Shown here one piece after another: positions 19,128-28,008 of a stretch of DNA of 64,000 nt (the stretch's first letter is position 1; the number at the start of each line of letters is the position of its first letter). This stretch comes from Deltaproteobacteria bacterium (GTDB lineage: Bacteria > Desulfobacterota > Binatia > UBA9968 > JAJDTQ01). Under the pieces are notes generated by a model, which saw nothing but the letters and a program-made list of their open reading frames with translations, did not search any database and was not told the DNA's origin. The stretch spans positions 42,355-106,354 of the forward strand of contig JAPPNF010000128.1 in the NCBI GenBank assembly GCA_028818755.1. Reading direction: 5' to 3'. A program made the position numbers and the translations under genes.

Positions 19128-19176
19128 AGGCTGGTGGCAGGAAATGCAAACGGTCGGCGCGCGGCGGATTGCTCTA

Positions 19177-21564
19177 ATGAAATGTACCAGGATTGTCATC
19201 GAAGTTTGTCTTGCATTGTTTCTCGCCGCCTGCGGCGGTGGCCAGCTTTCCGTCGACCTTCCCAAGGGGAAGCAGACGCTCGATCTCCTTTTCCCTCCCG
19301 GGCAAGCGGTCGAGCATCGGCTTCCGCGCATCTCTGGCGGGATTCGTCCTTACGAATCGAGTATCGACGGCTGTCCTGACTGGGTGACGCTCTTCCCGGA
19401 CCAGGGAATACTCGCGGGGACCGGATCCGCGACGGATAGCGGCCGGACCTTCTTCTGCACCTTCCAGGTCACCGAGTCCGACCCGGGATTTCGGCCGGCG
19501 CGGAGCGTTTCGTACGGGCTCAGGCTAACGGTCCCCGCGGAACGACCGTTGCGACTCCCCACCGACGTCACCGAGATATTCGGGGAGAAATCCGGCCATG
19601 TCGAGGTTCGCGACGTTGTATACGGGGGTAACAGACATAAACAACTCACTTTCAAGATCGGAAGGTTCGGAGGGGTACGCTTCCAAGCAGCCCCGGATGA
19701 GAACTGGGGCGGCGTAGAACCGTACACCTACGAGTTGGTCGACTGTACGCTACCAGCCGGGCTCGAATTTCACCCCGACACCCGCGTTCTGTCGGGGACA
19801 TCCAACGCGGAGTACCGTGGGTCGACCTGTACCTATCGAGTGACGGATGGTTCGTCTGCGTCCGACTCGCGGGCGTTCGTCCTTGTCGTCGAACCTCTCG
19901 AAGCGAGGGCTTGGCGCTTCAGGACCAGGACGGTCGCGCCTGAGCAGGGGCTATGCGTACTTCCCGGCCGCAGATCGGTACAGGTCGCGACATTGCCCCG
20001 TGCGCACGGTGGAGAAGGCCAAGAAAGGTACGGACTGCCCGGAGCGCCCTATCCGCCTGCCTCTCCCAACCTGTTGTCCTTCAATCCAAGCAACCTGGTA
20101 CTTACGTTCGCCAACCCGAGCCCGCCACCCGTCCTCGGTACTCCCAACACGTACCGTTATCTGGTCGGCACCGGGACTAACGTCAACGCGAGGAACGCGG
20201 AGGACGCTCTTTGCCTCGATTTCCGAGTTGATCACGGCGTCGAGATTTGTCCCGGCGACGACAGTGTCGAGCCTCCCCTCAGACCCGGGCATTTCATTCA
20301 CCTCCAGCTTCATGTGCGCGACGACGCGTTCTGGGACGGCAATGCGCGCGAGTACCGGTGCCCCGACACCGCGGCCCCACCGCCGCGCCCCGGTGCGCAA
20401 GGAGTCTCCAACCCGGTCCACGAGGCGATGGGACCGGTGCATGCAAGGCGTGCCGCCGGGGTGGCGTCCGTCGCGGTTCGCGATCGCGTCCGCGGGTGGT
20501 CGCCCGGCTCGGAACAGGCGTCGTTCGCACTAACGCCCGAGGTCGGCTTCGCTTCGCTGTCAGGGCAGCATGACGGCTTCGACTACACCGGCAACAGCGA
20601 GTCGGTGACCGTCGGCGCGGAGACGGGAGCCGGCGCGTGGCAGGCGGGATTGGTCGCCTCGTTCACCCGCACTGAGCTTCGCTACCGGGCCGCAACGGCC
20701 CTCGCCGAACTCGGCTACCGTACCGGCGAGCACGACAGCGAAATTCTGTCGTTGCATCCCTTCGCCGCGTGGCACCTGCCGTCCGGCGGACACCTCTGGG
20801 CGGTGCTGGGCGGCGGAACCGGCGACCTGCGCCACCGCGACGACCTGGGCTTTCCGTCCCGGTCCAACTCCGACGTTCGCCTTCTCGCATACGCCGCGGG
20901 CGCCTCCGTTCCCCTGGCCGAGGTGCTGTCCGGGGAGCTTCAAGCCGAAGCCGACATCGACTCGTTCGCCTTCGACATCAAGGGAGGCGGCCGGATTTCG
21001 TCCTCGCTGCCCACCATGCGCGGCGTCGACTATCGCGCCGGCCTGGCGTGGAGTGCGCCGGTCCGCGGCTCACCGTCGGTTTCATTGGCCTACAGGCACG
21101 CGACCGGGGATGGGCCCGAGGGCGGTCAGTTGGAGGCAAGGGGCTCGGTGTCCGTGGAGGGCATACTCCATCCCCGCCTGGCGCTGATCGGGAGCGCCGA
21201 GGGCTCGGTCGGGCTGGGCGATTACGAGCAGGATTTCTGGCGCCTTGGCGGCGGCGTACGCTTCGCTCCCGACAGTCTCGGCCGCGGTTTCGGGCTGGAG
21301 TTGAACACACGCTTCGCGTCCCTCGGCGACGGGGCACCGTCGGGCGTCGGCATACGAGGCGAGGTAGGCTATGGCCTGTGGGGCGGCCCCTTCTTCCGGA
21401 CGATGCGGCCGTATGTCGGCTTGGTACGATATTCGGACGGTGATTCCGTCCGCCGAACCCTGGGGCTCGACCTTGGTCACACGTCGAACTGGCCGATCAA
21501 GATCGAAGTCCTTGACCGTTCCGACGACCAATCACTCAGGTTCTCGCTTCGCCACCGCTTCTGA
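19177..21564 (+). CDS. Lipoprotein with Ig-like domains and C-terminal autotransporter-like beta-barrel
   Basis: The protein is 795 aa from the ATG at 19177. Residues 1-18 form a lipoprotein signal peptide ending in the lipobox LAAC, so Cys19 should be lipidated. Two putative Ig-like domains follow; one contains the phrase LPAGLEFHPDTRVLSGT typical of He_PIG repeats. A P-rich linker comes next, then from about residue 450 a region of alternating amphipathic strands that ends in SLRHRF, with a terminal phenylalanine as in outer-membrane barrels. Barrel and lipid anchor in one chain is unusual. It may be a surface adhesin. An earlier in-frame TTG (19117) would place a polar tail before the signal peptide and is less likely. 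No homologue is recognised with certainty. Confidence 0.72.
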   Translation: MKCTRIVIEVCLALFLAACGGGQLSVDLPKGKQTLDLLFPPGQAVEHRLPRISGGIRPYESSIDGCPDWVTLFPDQGILAGTGSATDSGRTFFCTFQVTESDPGFRPARSVSYGLRLTVPAERPLRLPTDVTEIFGEKSGHVEVRDVVYGGNRHKQLTFKIGRFGGVRFQAAPDENWGGVEPYTYELVDCTLPAGLEFHPDTRVLSGTSNAEYRGSTCTYRVTDGSSASDSRAFVLVVEPLEARAWRFRTRTVAPEQGLCVLPGRRSVQVATLPRAHGGEGQERYGLPGAPYPPASPNLLSFNPSNLVLTFANPSPPPVLGTPNTYRYLVGTGTNVNARNAEDALCLDFRVDHGVEICPGDDSVEPPLRPGHFIHLQLHVRDDAFWDGNAREYRCPDTAAPPPRPGAQGVSNPVHEAMGPVHARRAAGVASVAVRDRVRGWSPGSEQASFALTPEVGFASLSGQHDGFDYTGNSESVTVGAETGAGAWQAGLVASFTRTELRYRAATALAELGYRTGEHDSEILSLHPFAAWHLPSGGHLWAVLGGGTGDLRHRDDLGFPSRSNSDVRLLAYAAGASVPLAEVLSGELQAEADIDSFAFDIKGGGRISSSLPTMRGVDYRAGLAWSAPVRGSPSVSLAYRHATGDGPEGGQLEARGSVSVEGILHPRLALIGSAEGSVGLGDYEQDFWRLGGGVRFAPDSLGRGFGLELNTRFASLGDGAPSGVGIRGEVGYGLWGGPFFRTMRPYVGLVRYSDGDSVRRTLGLDLGHTSNWPIKIEVLDRSDDQSLRFSLRHRF

Positions 21565-21623
21565 CCCTCGCGCATGGCCTGCCGTAGACCGGGCGCAGGA
21601 GCGGCAGGGATTGAAACCCGCGC

Positions 21624-22658
21624 CTACCGGACGATGTGCAGGTTCCGGCGGGCCAGGTTGGCGCGGTCTTCCTCGCGCACGGGATGCTCGCGGTCGGGGA
21701 TCTCCACGTCCTCGTCCTTGCCGAAGAGCGGCGTCGAGAAGTAGCGCATGCCGGTGTCGTTGATCATGGTCACGATCATTTTCGTGGACGGCAACGCCGC
21801 CGAGAGCTTGTTGGCCGCCGACACGTTGCAGCCGGACGAGATGCCGCAAAGAACGCCCTCTTCCCGCGCCAGGCGCCGGGCCATGGCGATGGAGTCCTCG
21901 GAGGAAACCGTCACCACGCCGTCCACGTAGTCCAGGTCCAGGTTCTCGGGGATAAAGCCGTCGCCGATGCCCTCGATGGCGTGCGGCCCCCAGGTTCCGC
22001 CCGAAAGGATCGGACACTCCTCGGGCTCCACGGCGTAGATCTTCGCGTCCGGGTTCTGCTCCTTCAAGTACTTGCCGACGCCGGACACGGTGCCGCCGCT
22101 GCCCTGGGAGGCCACGAACACGTCCACCTCGCCGCCGGTCTGCTGCCAGATCTCCGGCCCGGTGGTTTCGTAGTGCGCCGCGATATTGTCCCGGTTGGAG
22201 AACTGGCCGGGCTCCCAGTAGCGCTCCGGCTCGGCGCGCTTGAGTTCCTCCACTTTCTCCAGGCACAGGTCCACGTCGCTCTCGGCCCCGGGGGTCAGCA
22301 CCAGCTCCGCCCCGTAGGCGCGCATGGAGGCCTTGCGCTCCTCGCTCATGCCCTCCGGCATCACCACCACCACCGGGTAGCCGCACACCGCACCGATCAG
22401 GGAGGTGGCGATGCCGGTGCTGCCGGTGGAGGCTTCCAGGATGGTCATGCCGGGCTTGAGATCGCCCCGTTCCTCGGCGCTCCGGACCATGCGCCGCAGG
22501 ATCCGGTCCTTGAGGCTCGACGACGGGTTCATGAACTCGAGCTTGCCGCACAGGACCTGGGGTCCCGCCGCCACCTTGCGCAACCGCAGCAACGGCGTCA
22601 GCCCCGCCGCCTCGGTGATGTCCTCCGCGATCCGTCCTCGGGATGCCCAGTCCGTCAT
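21624..22658 (-). CDS. Cysteine synthase / cystathionine beta-synthase-like PLP enzyme
   Basis: A 344-aa fold-type II PLP enzyme. PSSSLKDRILRRM holds the PLP lysine, EASTGSTGIATSL the phosphate loop and SQGSGGTVSGVGKYL the second glycine-rich loop. C-terminal residues include CGISSGCN, as in O-acetylserine sulfhydrylases. No CBS domains follow. The ATG at 22658 has a GAGAGGA site upstream. The gene ends the long minus-strand run that starts at mutL. Its stop codon TAG lies inside a REP-like sequence shared with the Nudix gene at 45049. It could make cysteine or act on a related beta-substituted amino acid. Confidence 0.85.
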   Translation of the reverse strand: MTDWASRGRIAEDITEAAGLTPLLRLRKVAAGPQVLCGKLEFMNPSSSLKDRILRRMVRSAEERGDLKPGMTILEASTGSTGIATSLIGAVCGYPVVVVMPEGMSEERKASMRAYGAELVLTPGAESDVDLCLEKVEELKRAEPERYWEPGQFSNRDNIAAHYETTGPEIWQQTGGEVDVFVASQGSGGTVSGVGKYLKEQNPDAKIYAVEPEECPILSGGTWGPHAIEGIGDGFIPENLDLDYVDGVVTVSSEDSIAMARRLAREEGVLCGISSGCNVSAANKLSAALPSTKMIVTMINDTGMRYFSTPLFGKDEDVEIPDREHPVREEDRANLARRNLHIVR

Positions 22659-22692
22659 GGCCGTCCTCTCTCCCGTGCGCGCGTTCGCAGCC

Positions 22693-23565
22693 TCAGATGC
22701 CCAGCATCGCCCGCGGGTTGTCGACGATGAGCTTCTCGACGTTGCGGGGAGAGACGCCTTTCTCGTACAGGCCCTGGGCATAGAGCCACAGCGCCTCCGG
22801 CGGCAGCGGGTTGTGGGACTGGCCGGTGTCGCTCATGACCAGGCAGTTGTCGAAGCCCATGGAGTCCATAATGCCCTTGGTGAACTCCAGGTTCACGTAG
22901 GCCCACATGGGCGAGATGGTGCAGTAGCCGAACTCGCCGATGGCGCCGTAGCGCATCATCTGCTTGAGGAAGTCGAGGTTCATGCCGGCGGGCACGCGGA
23001 AGTAAGGATGGGTGATCAGGATCTTCTTAACCCCCCGCTCGTAGGCCGCCTTCACCAACAGCTCGATCTCGCCCAGGGAGAGGTGCGCGGTGCCCAGGAT
23101 GGCGTCGTGCTTGGCGATGAGCTCCAGCACCACCAGCGCCTCGTCCACCACCTTGCCGTCCTTGACCGCGGAGATGGGCTCGCCCCAGACGAAGTCCGAG
23201 CCGCTGGTCTGGGTGTCGTAGCTGCCCCGGGCGCCGTGGATATCCACGTGATGGGCGGCGTCGATGGTGGGCATCCACACCTCCTTGGCGCCGAGCCGGA
23301 GGGCCACCTCGGCCGCCGCCGGGTTGATGCCGCCGACGAACTGGTTCATCACCACGCCGCCGAACACCTTGATGTCGGGAAACTCCTTCTGGATGAGGTA
23401 GGCGCGGCTCACCGTGCTCTCGTGGTGGCACTTCAGCACGATGGCCGCCATTCCCGCCTCCGCCGCGGCCTTCACGGCCTCGCGGTCATCCACCCGCCGC
23501 TGGAACACGCACGGATAGGAGTGCACGTGCAGGTCCACGGCGCCGTCGAGCTTCATGAATTCCAT
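22693..23565 (-). CDS. DUF6282 family protein (amidohydrolase-like TIM barrel)
   Basis: A 290-aa protein resembling the DUF6282 group. It has an N-terminal DLHVHSYPC metal motif (HxH), VLKCHHEST and LITHPYFRVP segments that could supply further histidines, and VMSDTGQ near the end as the likely aspartate ligand. This ligand order matches metal-dependent hydrolases of the amidohydrolase superfamily, but no reaction is established. It lies between the racemase-like gene (21 nt) and the cysteine-synthase-like gene (34 nt), so it is probably part of the same transcript. Confidence 0.78.
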   Translation of the reverse strand: MEFMKLDGAVDLHVHSYPCVFQRRVDDREAVKAAAEAGMAAIVLKCHHESTVSRAYLIQKEFPDIKVFGGVVMNQFVGGINPAAAEVALRLGAKEVWMPTIDAAHHVDIHGARGSYDTQTSGSDFVWGEPISAVKDGKVVDEALVVLELIAKHDAILGTAHLSLGEIELLVKAAYERGVKKILITHPYFRVPAGMNLDFLKQMMRYGAIGEFGYCTISPMWAYVNLEFTKGIMDSMGFDNCLVMSDTGQSHNPLPPEALWLYAQGLYEKGVSPRNVEKLIVDNPRAMLGI

Positions 23566-23586
23566 GGGGTATCCTCCGGTTTGCCC

Positions 23587-24276
23587 TCAGCCCATCCCCA
23601 CCAGCTCCACGTCCAGCTCCCGGCCCACGGCTTCGAGGGCGGCCTGGTTGCTGGTGACGATGGGCATGTCGTAGGCTTCCTTCAAGCGCGGCAGCGTCGC
23701 CACCGCCTGGTAGTTGGTGCAGGAGATGAACAGTGCATCCACCGCCGGAGCGGCGCCCAGCTTGTCGCGGGCGAAGGCCAGGATCTCCGCCGGCTCCACC
23801 AGCGCCAGGTTGAAGTTGACGCTGATGCCCATGCCGTGGATCGAGGCCACCTCGATGCCGTCATCCTCCACGCTGGCCTTGATGCGGACGTTGAGGTCTT
23901 CGATATAGGGCGTGAGCACGGCCACCCGCCGCACCTGGAGCGACATGAGCTTGCGCCGCACCGACTCGATGACGCTGACGGTGGGCTTGCCCGCCACCTC
24001 CGAGATCCGGCGGCACAGCTCGGCGTCGTAGGCATTGCCCCGGAGCGCCCCGGCGCTGGTGCAGCCGAACACCATGAGGTCCGGCTTGGCGGTGGCCACG
24101 TCGGCGGCCGCGGGCAGACAGTGCTCGTCGAGCATCTCCTCCTCGCCCTTGACCGTGGTGGCCTCCATGTACATGCGACCGGTGTGCACCGTGGCCGGCG
24201 CCGGCAGATGGCGGTAGAAGTCCACCTCCATGACGGTGTTCGACGAGGGGATGAGCAATCCGACCCGGTGACTCAA
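23587..24276 (-). CDS. Asp/Glu racemase superfamily protein (maleate isomerase / arylmalonate decarboxylase-like)
   Basis: A 229-aa protein with the two-domain fold of Asp/Glu racemases. The N-terminus LLIPSSNTVMEVDF is typical of maleate cis-trans isomerase. The catalytic cysteines fit FGCTSAG and ISCTNYQA. Members isomerise maleate to fumarate, racemise amino acids or hydantoins, or decarboxylate aryl malonates. Maleate isomerase is the closest by motif and would fit ring-fission catabolism of nicotinate-type heterocycles, for which the neighbouring molybdenum hydroxylase is also suggestive. This pathway link is inference. Confidence 0.82.
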   Translation of the reverse strand: MSHRVGLLIPSSNTVMEVDFYRHLPAPATVHTGRMYMEATTVKGEEEMLDEHCLPAAADVATAKPDLMVFGCTSAGALRGNAYDAELCRRISEVAGKPTVSVIESVRRKLMSLQVRRVAVLTPYIEDLNVRIKASVEDDGIEVASIHGMGISVNFNLALVEPAEILAFARDKLGAAPAVDALFISCTNYQAVATLPRLKEAYDMPIVTSNQAALEAVGRELDVELVGMG

Positions 24277-24298
24277 TTTCTACCTCCTCAACGCGCCG

Positions 24299-25312
24299 TC
24301 AGTCGTCGCTGAACTCGCCCCGGGACTTGGCTTCCTGGATGGCGAAGAAGACCCGCTCCGGGGTGATGGGCGTCTCGGTGATGCGGATGCCGATGGCGTC
24401 GTAGATGGCGTTCAGGATGGCCGGCGTGGTGGGGATAGTGGCCGGCTCGGCTACGCCCTTGGCGCCGAACGGCCCCCTGGGATCGGGAACCTCGACGATC
24501 TCGCACTCGATGTCCGGCACGTCCATGGCCGTGGGCACGAGATAGAACGCCAGCGACGCGGTGCGCGGCACGCCGTTCTCCAGGATGTGCTGCTCGTAGA
24601 GGCCGTAGCCCAGGCCCATGGCCGCGCCGCCCTCGATCTGCCCCTCCACCGCCACCGGGTTGATGGCCTTGCCGGCATCGGTGGCGGAAACCAGCTTGGT
24701 GAGACGCACGCGGCCGGTCTCGGTATCCACCTCCACCTCCGCCAACTGCGTGGCCCACCCGTAGGTGGCGTAGGCGTCGCCCTGTGAGGTCTCGGGGTCC
24801 ACGTCCTGGGTGGTGTTGTCGTGCCAGCCCCAGGCGGCCGCCCGCCGTCCGTGGAAGTGAAGCTGGTGCGCCACCTTGCCCACCGACACCATCGGCCGGT
24901 CCGTGCCGACCTCGCACACCTCGCCCCGGCGCACGTGAAGGTTCTCCCTGGGGCACTCCAGCATGCGCGAGGCCATGTCGAGGATCTGCTCCCGCAGTTC
25001 CCGGGCGGCGTTCTGCACCGCCACGCCCTGCACGAAGGTGGCGCGGCTCCCCGAGGTGGGCCCGGCGTCGGGCGTGCTGCCGGTATCGGCCGCCACCACG
25101 CGGATCTGCTCGGGCTCGATGCCCAGCTCCTCCGCCGCCACCTGGGTGACCACGGTCATGACGCCCTGGCCCATGTCGCAGGCCCCGGAGTAGACCGTGG
25201 TGGTGCCGTCCTCGGCCATCTCGATCTCGGCCGAGCCGATGTCGGCGCGGCTGAAGCCGTAGCCGATGCCGTAGTACATGGAGCCGATGCCCAAGCCTTT
25301 TCTTATTGCCAT
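24299..25312 (-). CDS. Molybdenum hydroxylase large subunit, C-terminal half (MoCoBD_2 region)
   Basis: The protein is 337 aa. It holds the second molybdopterin-binding domain of xanthine dehydrogenase/CoxL-type enzymes: GACDMGQGVMTVVTQVAAEELG, a typical Mo-cofactor segment, then DAGKAINP and near the end GPFGAKGVAEPATIPTTPAI, which holds the usual catalytic glutamate (GxKGxxE). Intact homologues carry this and the preceding protein on one chain of about 760 aa. Here an ATG at 25312 starts a new frame that overlaps the end of the N-terminal half by 10 nt in a -1 register. No clear ribosome site is visible. It may be a natural split, a programmed frameshift or a recent mutation. Confidence 0.85.
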   Translation of the reverse strand: MAIRKGLGIGSMYYGIGYGFSRADIGSAEIEMAEDGTTTVYSGACDMGQGVMTVVTQVAAEELGIEPEQIRVVAADTGSTPDAGPTSGSRATFVQGVAVQNAARELREQILDMASRMLECPRENLHVRRGEVCEVGTDRPMVSVGKVAHQLHFHGRRAAAWGWHDNTTQDVDPETSQGDAYATYGWATQLAEVEVDTETGRVRLTKLVSATDAGKAINPVAVEGQIEGGAAMGLGYGLYEQHILENGVPRTASLAFYLVPTAMDVPDIECEIVEVPDPRGPFGAKGVAEPATIPTTPAILNAIYDAIGIRITETPITPERVFFAIQEAKSRGEFSDD

Positions 25313-26613
25313 GGCGATCGCTTGAAGCGCAGGTCGCGCGCGCTCATGTAGTCCTTGATGCGCTGCAGCGTCGCCTCGATGCCGCAGCCCTCGTTCATCA
25401 ACTGCCCGGTGGAGGAGGCGAGCCCCGGCTTGAGGCAGTTCTTGATGCGGAACTCCAGCGGCGACATGCCCAGCTTGTGGGCCAACTGGTCCATCTGGGA
25501 TTCGTGGGCCACCGCCGCCTGCATCACCCCGAAGCCGCGCATGGCGCCGGAGACGAGGTTGTTGGTGTAGAGCGTGTAGGTGTCCACGCGGATGTTGGGC
25601 ACGTCGTAGGGGCCGGTGGCGTGAATGCCCGCCTTCTTGATAACGTAGGCGCCCAGCGAGATGCCCGCGCCCGTGTCGCCGTAGATATCGCCGTCCAGGA
25701 AGGTCAGCCGTCCGTCGGCGCGGGCGCCGGTGCGGAAGCTCATGGCCATGGGATGGCGCTTGGTATTGGCGATGAGGGACTCTTCCCGGGTGTAGACGAG
25801 CCGTACCGGCCGGCGCGTCCTGAGCGCCAGCAGGCCCACGTGGATCTCGGCGGTGATGTCGTCCTTGCGGCCGAAACCGCCGCCGATGGGCGCCTGGATC
25901 ACGCGCACCTTGTTCATGGGCAGGTCCAGGGCCGGAGCGATCTGACGCCGGTCCCGGTAGGGGTACTGGGTTCCGACCAGGATGTTGAGCACGCCGGAGG
26001 GATCGACATAGGCCAGGCCCGCCTCCGGCTCCATGGGGACGTGATCCATCCGGTGCGTGTGGTAGCTGTCCTCCACGATCACGTCCGACTCCGCGATGCC
26101 CTGCTCCAGGTCGCCCTTGCGCACGGTGGTGTGCTGGAACACGTTGCCGCCCTCGTGGATCGGAGGCCCGTCGGGGTCCAGGGCGTCCTTGTAGGTGAGG
26201 ATGGGGCGCAACGGCTCCAGGTCCACCTTGATCCTCGCCACCGCCTCCTCCGCCGCCTCCTCGTCCTCGGCCGCCACCAGCGCCAGGGCGTCGCCCGCCG
26301 ACCGCACCTTGTCATCGGCCAGCGCCCGCTGGTCGAGCACCGCGAGTCCGTAGCGGTTGGTCCCGGGCACGTCCGACGCGGTGAGCACGGCGGCCACACC
26401 CGACACCCGCGAAGCGTCACGGGTGTCGATGTTCCGGATCACCGCGTGGGGCGTGCCCGCCCACAGGATCTTGGCGTGCAGCATGCCCGGCACCACCATG
26501 TCGCCCACGTACTCGGTGGCGCCCAGCGCCTTCTCCAGCGCGTCCGGCTTGGTGACGTTCCTGCCGATCCAGTGGTACGGCCGGTCCGTCTCTCGAGAGG
26601 CATTCTCGCTCAT
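25303..26613 (-). CDS. Molybdenum hydroxylase large subunit, N-terminal half (aldehyde oxidase a/b hammerhead and MoCoBD_1)
   Basis: The protein is 436 aa. It starts with the a/b hammerhead domain (GATEYVGDMVVPGMLHAKIL) and continues into the first Mo-cofactor domain. That domain has EPEAGLAYVD, GGGFGRKDD (the Q/GGGFG motif near the active site) and SGAMRGFGVMQA. The frame ends with SPWQ and a TAA inside the start of the C-terminal half. The overlap of 4 nt with the 2Fe-2S subunit gene shows the CoxS/XdhC-type order. The substrate is probably an N-heterocycle or aromatic aldehyde; CO dehydrogenase is unlikely because the CoxL signature VAYRCSFR is absent. Confidence 0.87.
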   Translation of the reverse strand: MSENASRETDRPYHWIGRNVTKPDALEKALGATEYVGDMVVPGMLHAKILWAGTPHAVIRNIDTRDASRVSGVAAVLTASDVPGTNRYGLAVLDQRALADDKVRSAGDALALVAAEDEEAAEEAVARIKVDLEPLRPILTYKDALDPDGPPIHEGGNVFQHTTVRKGDLEQGIAESDVIVEDSYHTHRMDHVPMEPEAGLAYVDPSGVLNILVGTQYPYRDRRQIAPALDLPMNKVRVIQAPIGGGFGRKDDITAEIHVGLLALRTRRPVRLVYTREESLIANTKRHPMAMSFRTGARADGRLTFLDGDIYGDTGAGISLGAYVIKKAGIHATGPYDVPNIRVDTYTLYTNNLVSGAMRGFGVMQAAVAHESQMDQLAHKLGMSPLEFRIKNCLKPGLASSTGQLMNEGCGIEATLQRIKDYMSARDLRFKRSPWQ

Positions 26614-27089
26614 GTTCCCTCGTTCCCGATCTCTTCCGCGGCCGCGCGCACGGCCTTGACGATCTTGCCGTATCCCGTGCAGCGGCAGATGTTTCCGGAG
26701 ATGGCGAAACGGATCTCCTCATCCGTGGGGTCGGGATTTTCCTGGAGCAATGCGTATGCGCTCATGATCATGCCGGGGGTGCAATAGCCGCACTGGACCC
26801 CCCCCTGCTCCACCATCTGCCGTTGCACCGGGTGGGGCGCGCCGTCCTCGGCCAGGGCCTCGATGGTGACGATCTGCCGGTCCACGGCGTCCGGGACCAG
26901 CACCAGGCACGACACCACCGGGCGGCCGTCGAGCAACACCGTGCACGAGCCGCACTCGGCCTCGTTGCAGCCCTTCTTGCTGCCGGTCAGGCGGAGGTTC
27001 TCCCGCAGCACGTCCAGAAGGGACTCGTGGGGCTCGGCCTCGGTTTCCCGGGTATCCCCGTTCACGCGTAGAGCATAGCGCTGTTTCAT
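26610..27089 (-). CDS. Molybdenum hydroxylase small subunit, two 2Fe-2S clusters
   Basis: A 159-aa CoxS/XdhC-like iron-sulfur subunit. The plant-type ferredoxin cluster is bound by KKGCNEAECGSCTVLLDG and a downstream VSCL cysteine. The second cluster is bound by QCGYCTPGMIMSA and ICRCTGY, as in all members. Electrons pass from the Mo centre through these clusters to the FAD subunit. The ATG at 27089 overlaps the FAD-subunit stop by 4 nt, and the stop overlaps the next start by 4 nt, so all subunits are translationally coupled. Length is normal (about 155-165 aa). Confidence 0.93.
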   Translation of the reverse strand: MKQRYALRVNGDTRETEAEPHESLLDVLRENLRLTGSKKGCNEAECGSCTVLLDGRPVVSCLVLVPDAVDRQIVTIEALAEDGAPHPVQRQMVEQGGVQCGYCTPGMIMSAYALLQENPDPTDEEIRFAISGNICRCTGYGKIVKAVRAAAEEIGNEGT

Positions 27090-27985
27090 GACGTTTCCGT
27101 TCGCCCGTTGGCCCGAACCCGTGCCCGTTCCACCGCCTGCCGCAGCACGCGCTGCACCAGGATCCGGATCAACTCCTTGCGGTAGGCGCCCGTTCCGCGG
27201 ATGTCGTCGATGGGGCGGCACTCCTCCATGGCCGCGGCGCCGGCCCACTCCAGACGCTTCGGATTCGGCTCCTTCCCCCGCACCAGGTCCTCGGCCTTGA
27301 GAGCCCGGATGGGAGTGGGCGCCACCGCGCCCAGGGCGATCCGCACCGCCTCGATCCTTTCGCCGGCCTTGTCCAGCGTCACCGCCGCCGCCGCGCTGGC
27401 GATGGCGATGTCCATGGCCGACCGCGGCGTGAAGCGCTCGAAGGCGTCGCCGGTGCGTGGCGCCGGCTCCGGCACGTCCACCGCCAGAAGCAACCCGCCC
27501 GGGCCCAGAACGGATGCACCGGGCCCGGTGAAGAAATTCTCCACCGGCACGGTCTCCTGCCGGGATTCAGGGGTGTGGATCCTGGCCGTGGCCTCCAGCG
27601 CCACCAGCGGCGGCGCCGTGTCCGCCGACGGCGAGGCATTGCAGATGTTGCCGCCCACGCTGGCGATGTTTCTCAACTGCAGCGATCCCACCACCCGCAG
27701 CGCCTCGGTAATCGACGGGAAACGTCCTTCCACGGCGGCCGAGGTTTCCAGGTCGCGCATGGGCGTGCACGCTCCGAGCCGGAGCCCCTTGCCGGGCGCG
27801 CACGACCAGCCCCCAAGCTCCGGAATCCGCTTCAGGTTCACCAGGCCTTCGGTGCGAATCACCCGACGGCGCAACTGTATGACGATGTCGGTGCCGCCGG
27901 CAAGCGGTTTGCGGGCGCCCTTCCCTTCGCGCAGGAGCCCGCTCGCTTCATCCAGCGTGGTCGGCTCGAAATAGTCAAACCGCAT
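27086..27985 (-). CDS. Molybdenum hydroxylase FAD-binding subunit (CoxM/XdhB type)
   Basis: A 299-aa flavoprotein of the PCMH-type FAD-binding family. FAD-binding motifs are KPLAGGTDIVIQLRRR near residue 30 and the ASVGGNICNASPSADTAPPL stretch near residue 110, followed by the CO-dehydrogenase-flavoprotein C-terminal domain. It passes electrons from the 2Fe-2S subunit to an acceptor. First of the four hydroxylase genes, 23 nt downstream of the LLM oxidoreductase gene stop. Confidence 0.93.
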   Translation of the reverse strand: MRFDYFEPTTLDEASGLLREGKGARKPLAGGTDIVIQLRRRVIRTEGLVNLKRIPELGGWSCAPGKGLRLGACTPMRDLETSAAVEGRFPSITEALRVVGSLQLRNIASVGGNICNASPSADTAPPLVALEATARIHTPESRQETVPVENFFTGPGASVLGPGGLLLAVDVPEPAPRTGDAFERFTPRSAMDIAIASAAAAVTLDKAGERIEAVRIALGAVAPTPIRALKAEDLVRGKEPNPKRLEWAGAAAMEECRPIDDIRGTGAYRKELIRILVQRVLRQAVERARVRANGRTETS

Positions 27986-28008
27986 GTGCCATCCCTCGGC
28001 GCCGCCCT

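Noticed and set aside
19117..19176. Upstream TTG start for the barrel lipoprotein
   Set aside because: It would put about 20 polar residues before the lipoprotein signal peptide, whereas ATG 19177 gives a standard one.
24299..26613. Calling the molybdenum hydroxylase large subunit a pseudogene
   Set aside because: Both halves keep all visible motifs and the second begins at an ATG overlapping the stop of the first; a split or frameshift remains possible, so it is listed as two genes.
25303..26613. Carbon monoxide dehydrogenase (CoxL form I)
   Set aside because: The active-site signature with the cysteine (AYRCSFR) is not present; the corresponding segment reads SGAMRGFG, as in other Mo hydroxylases.
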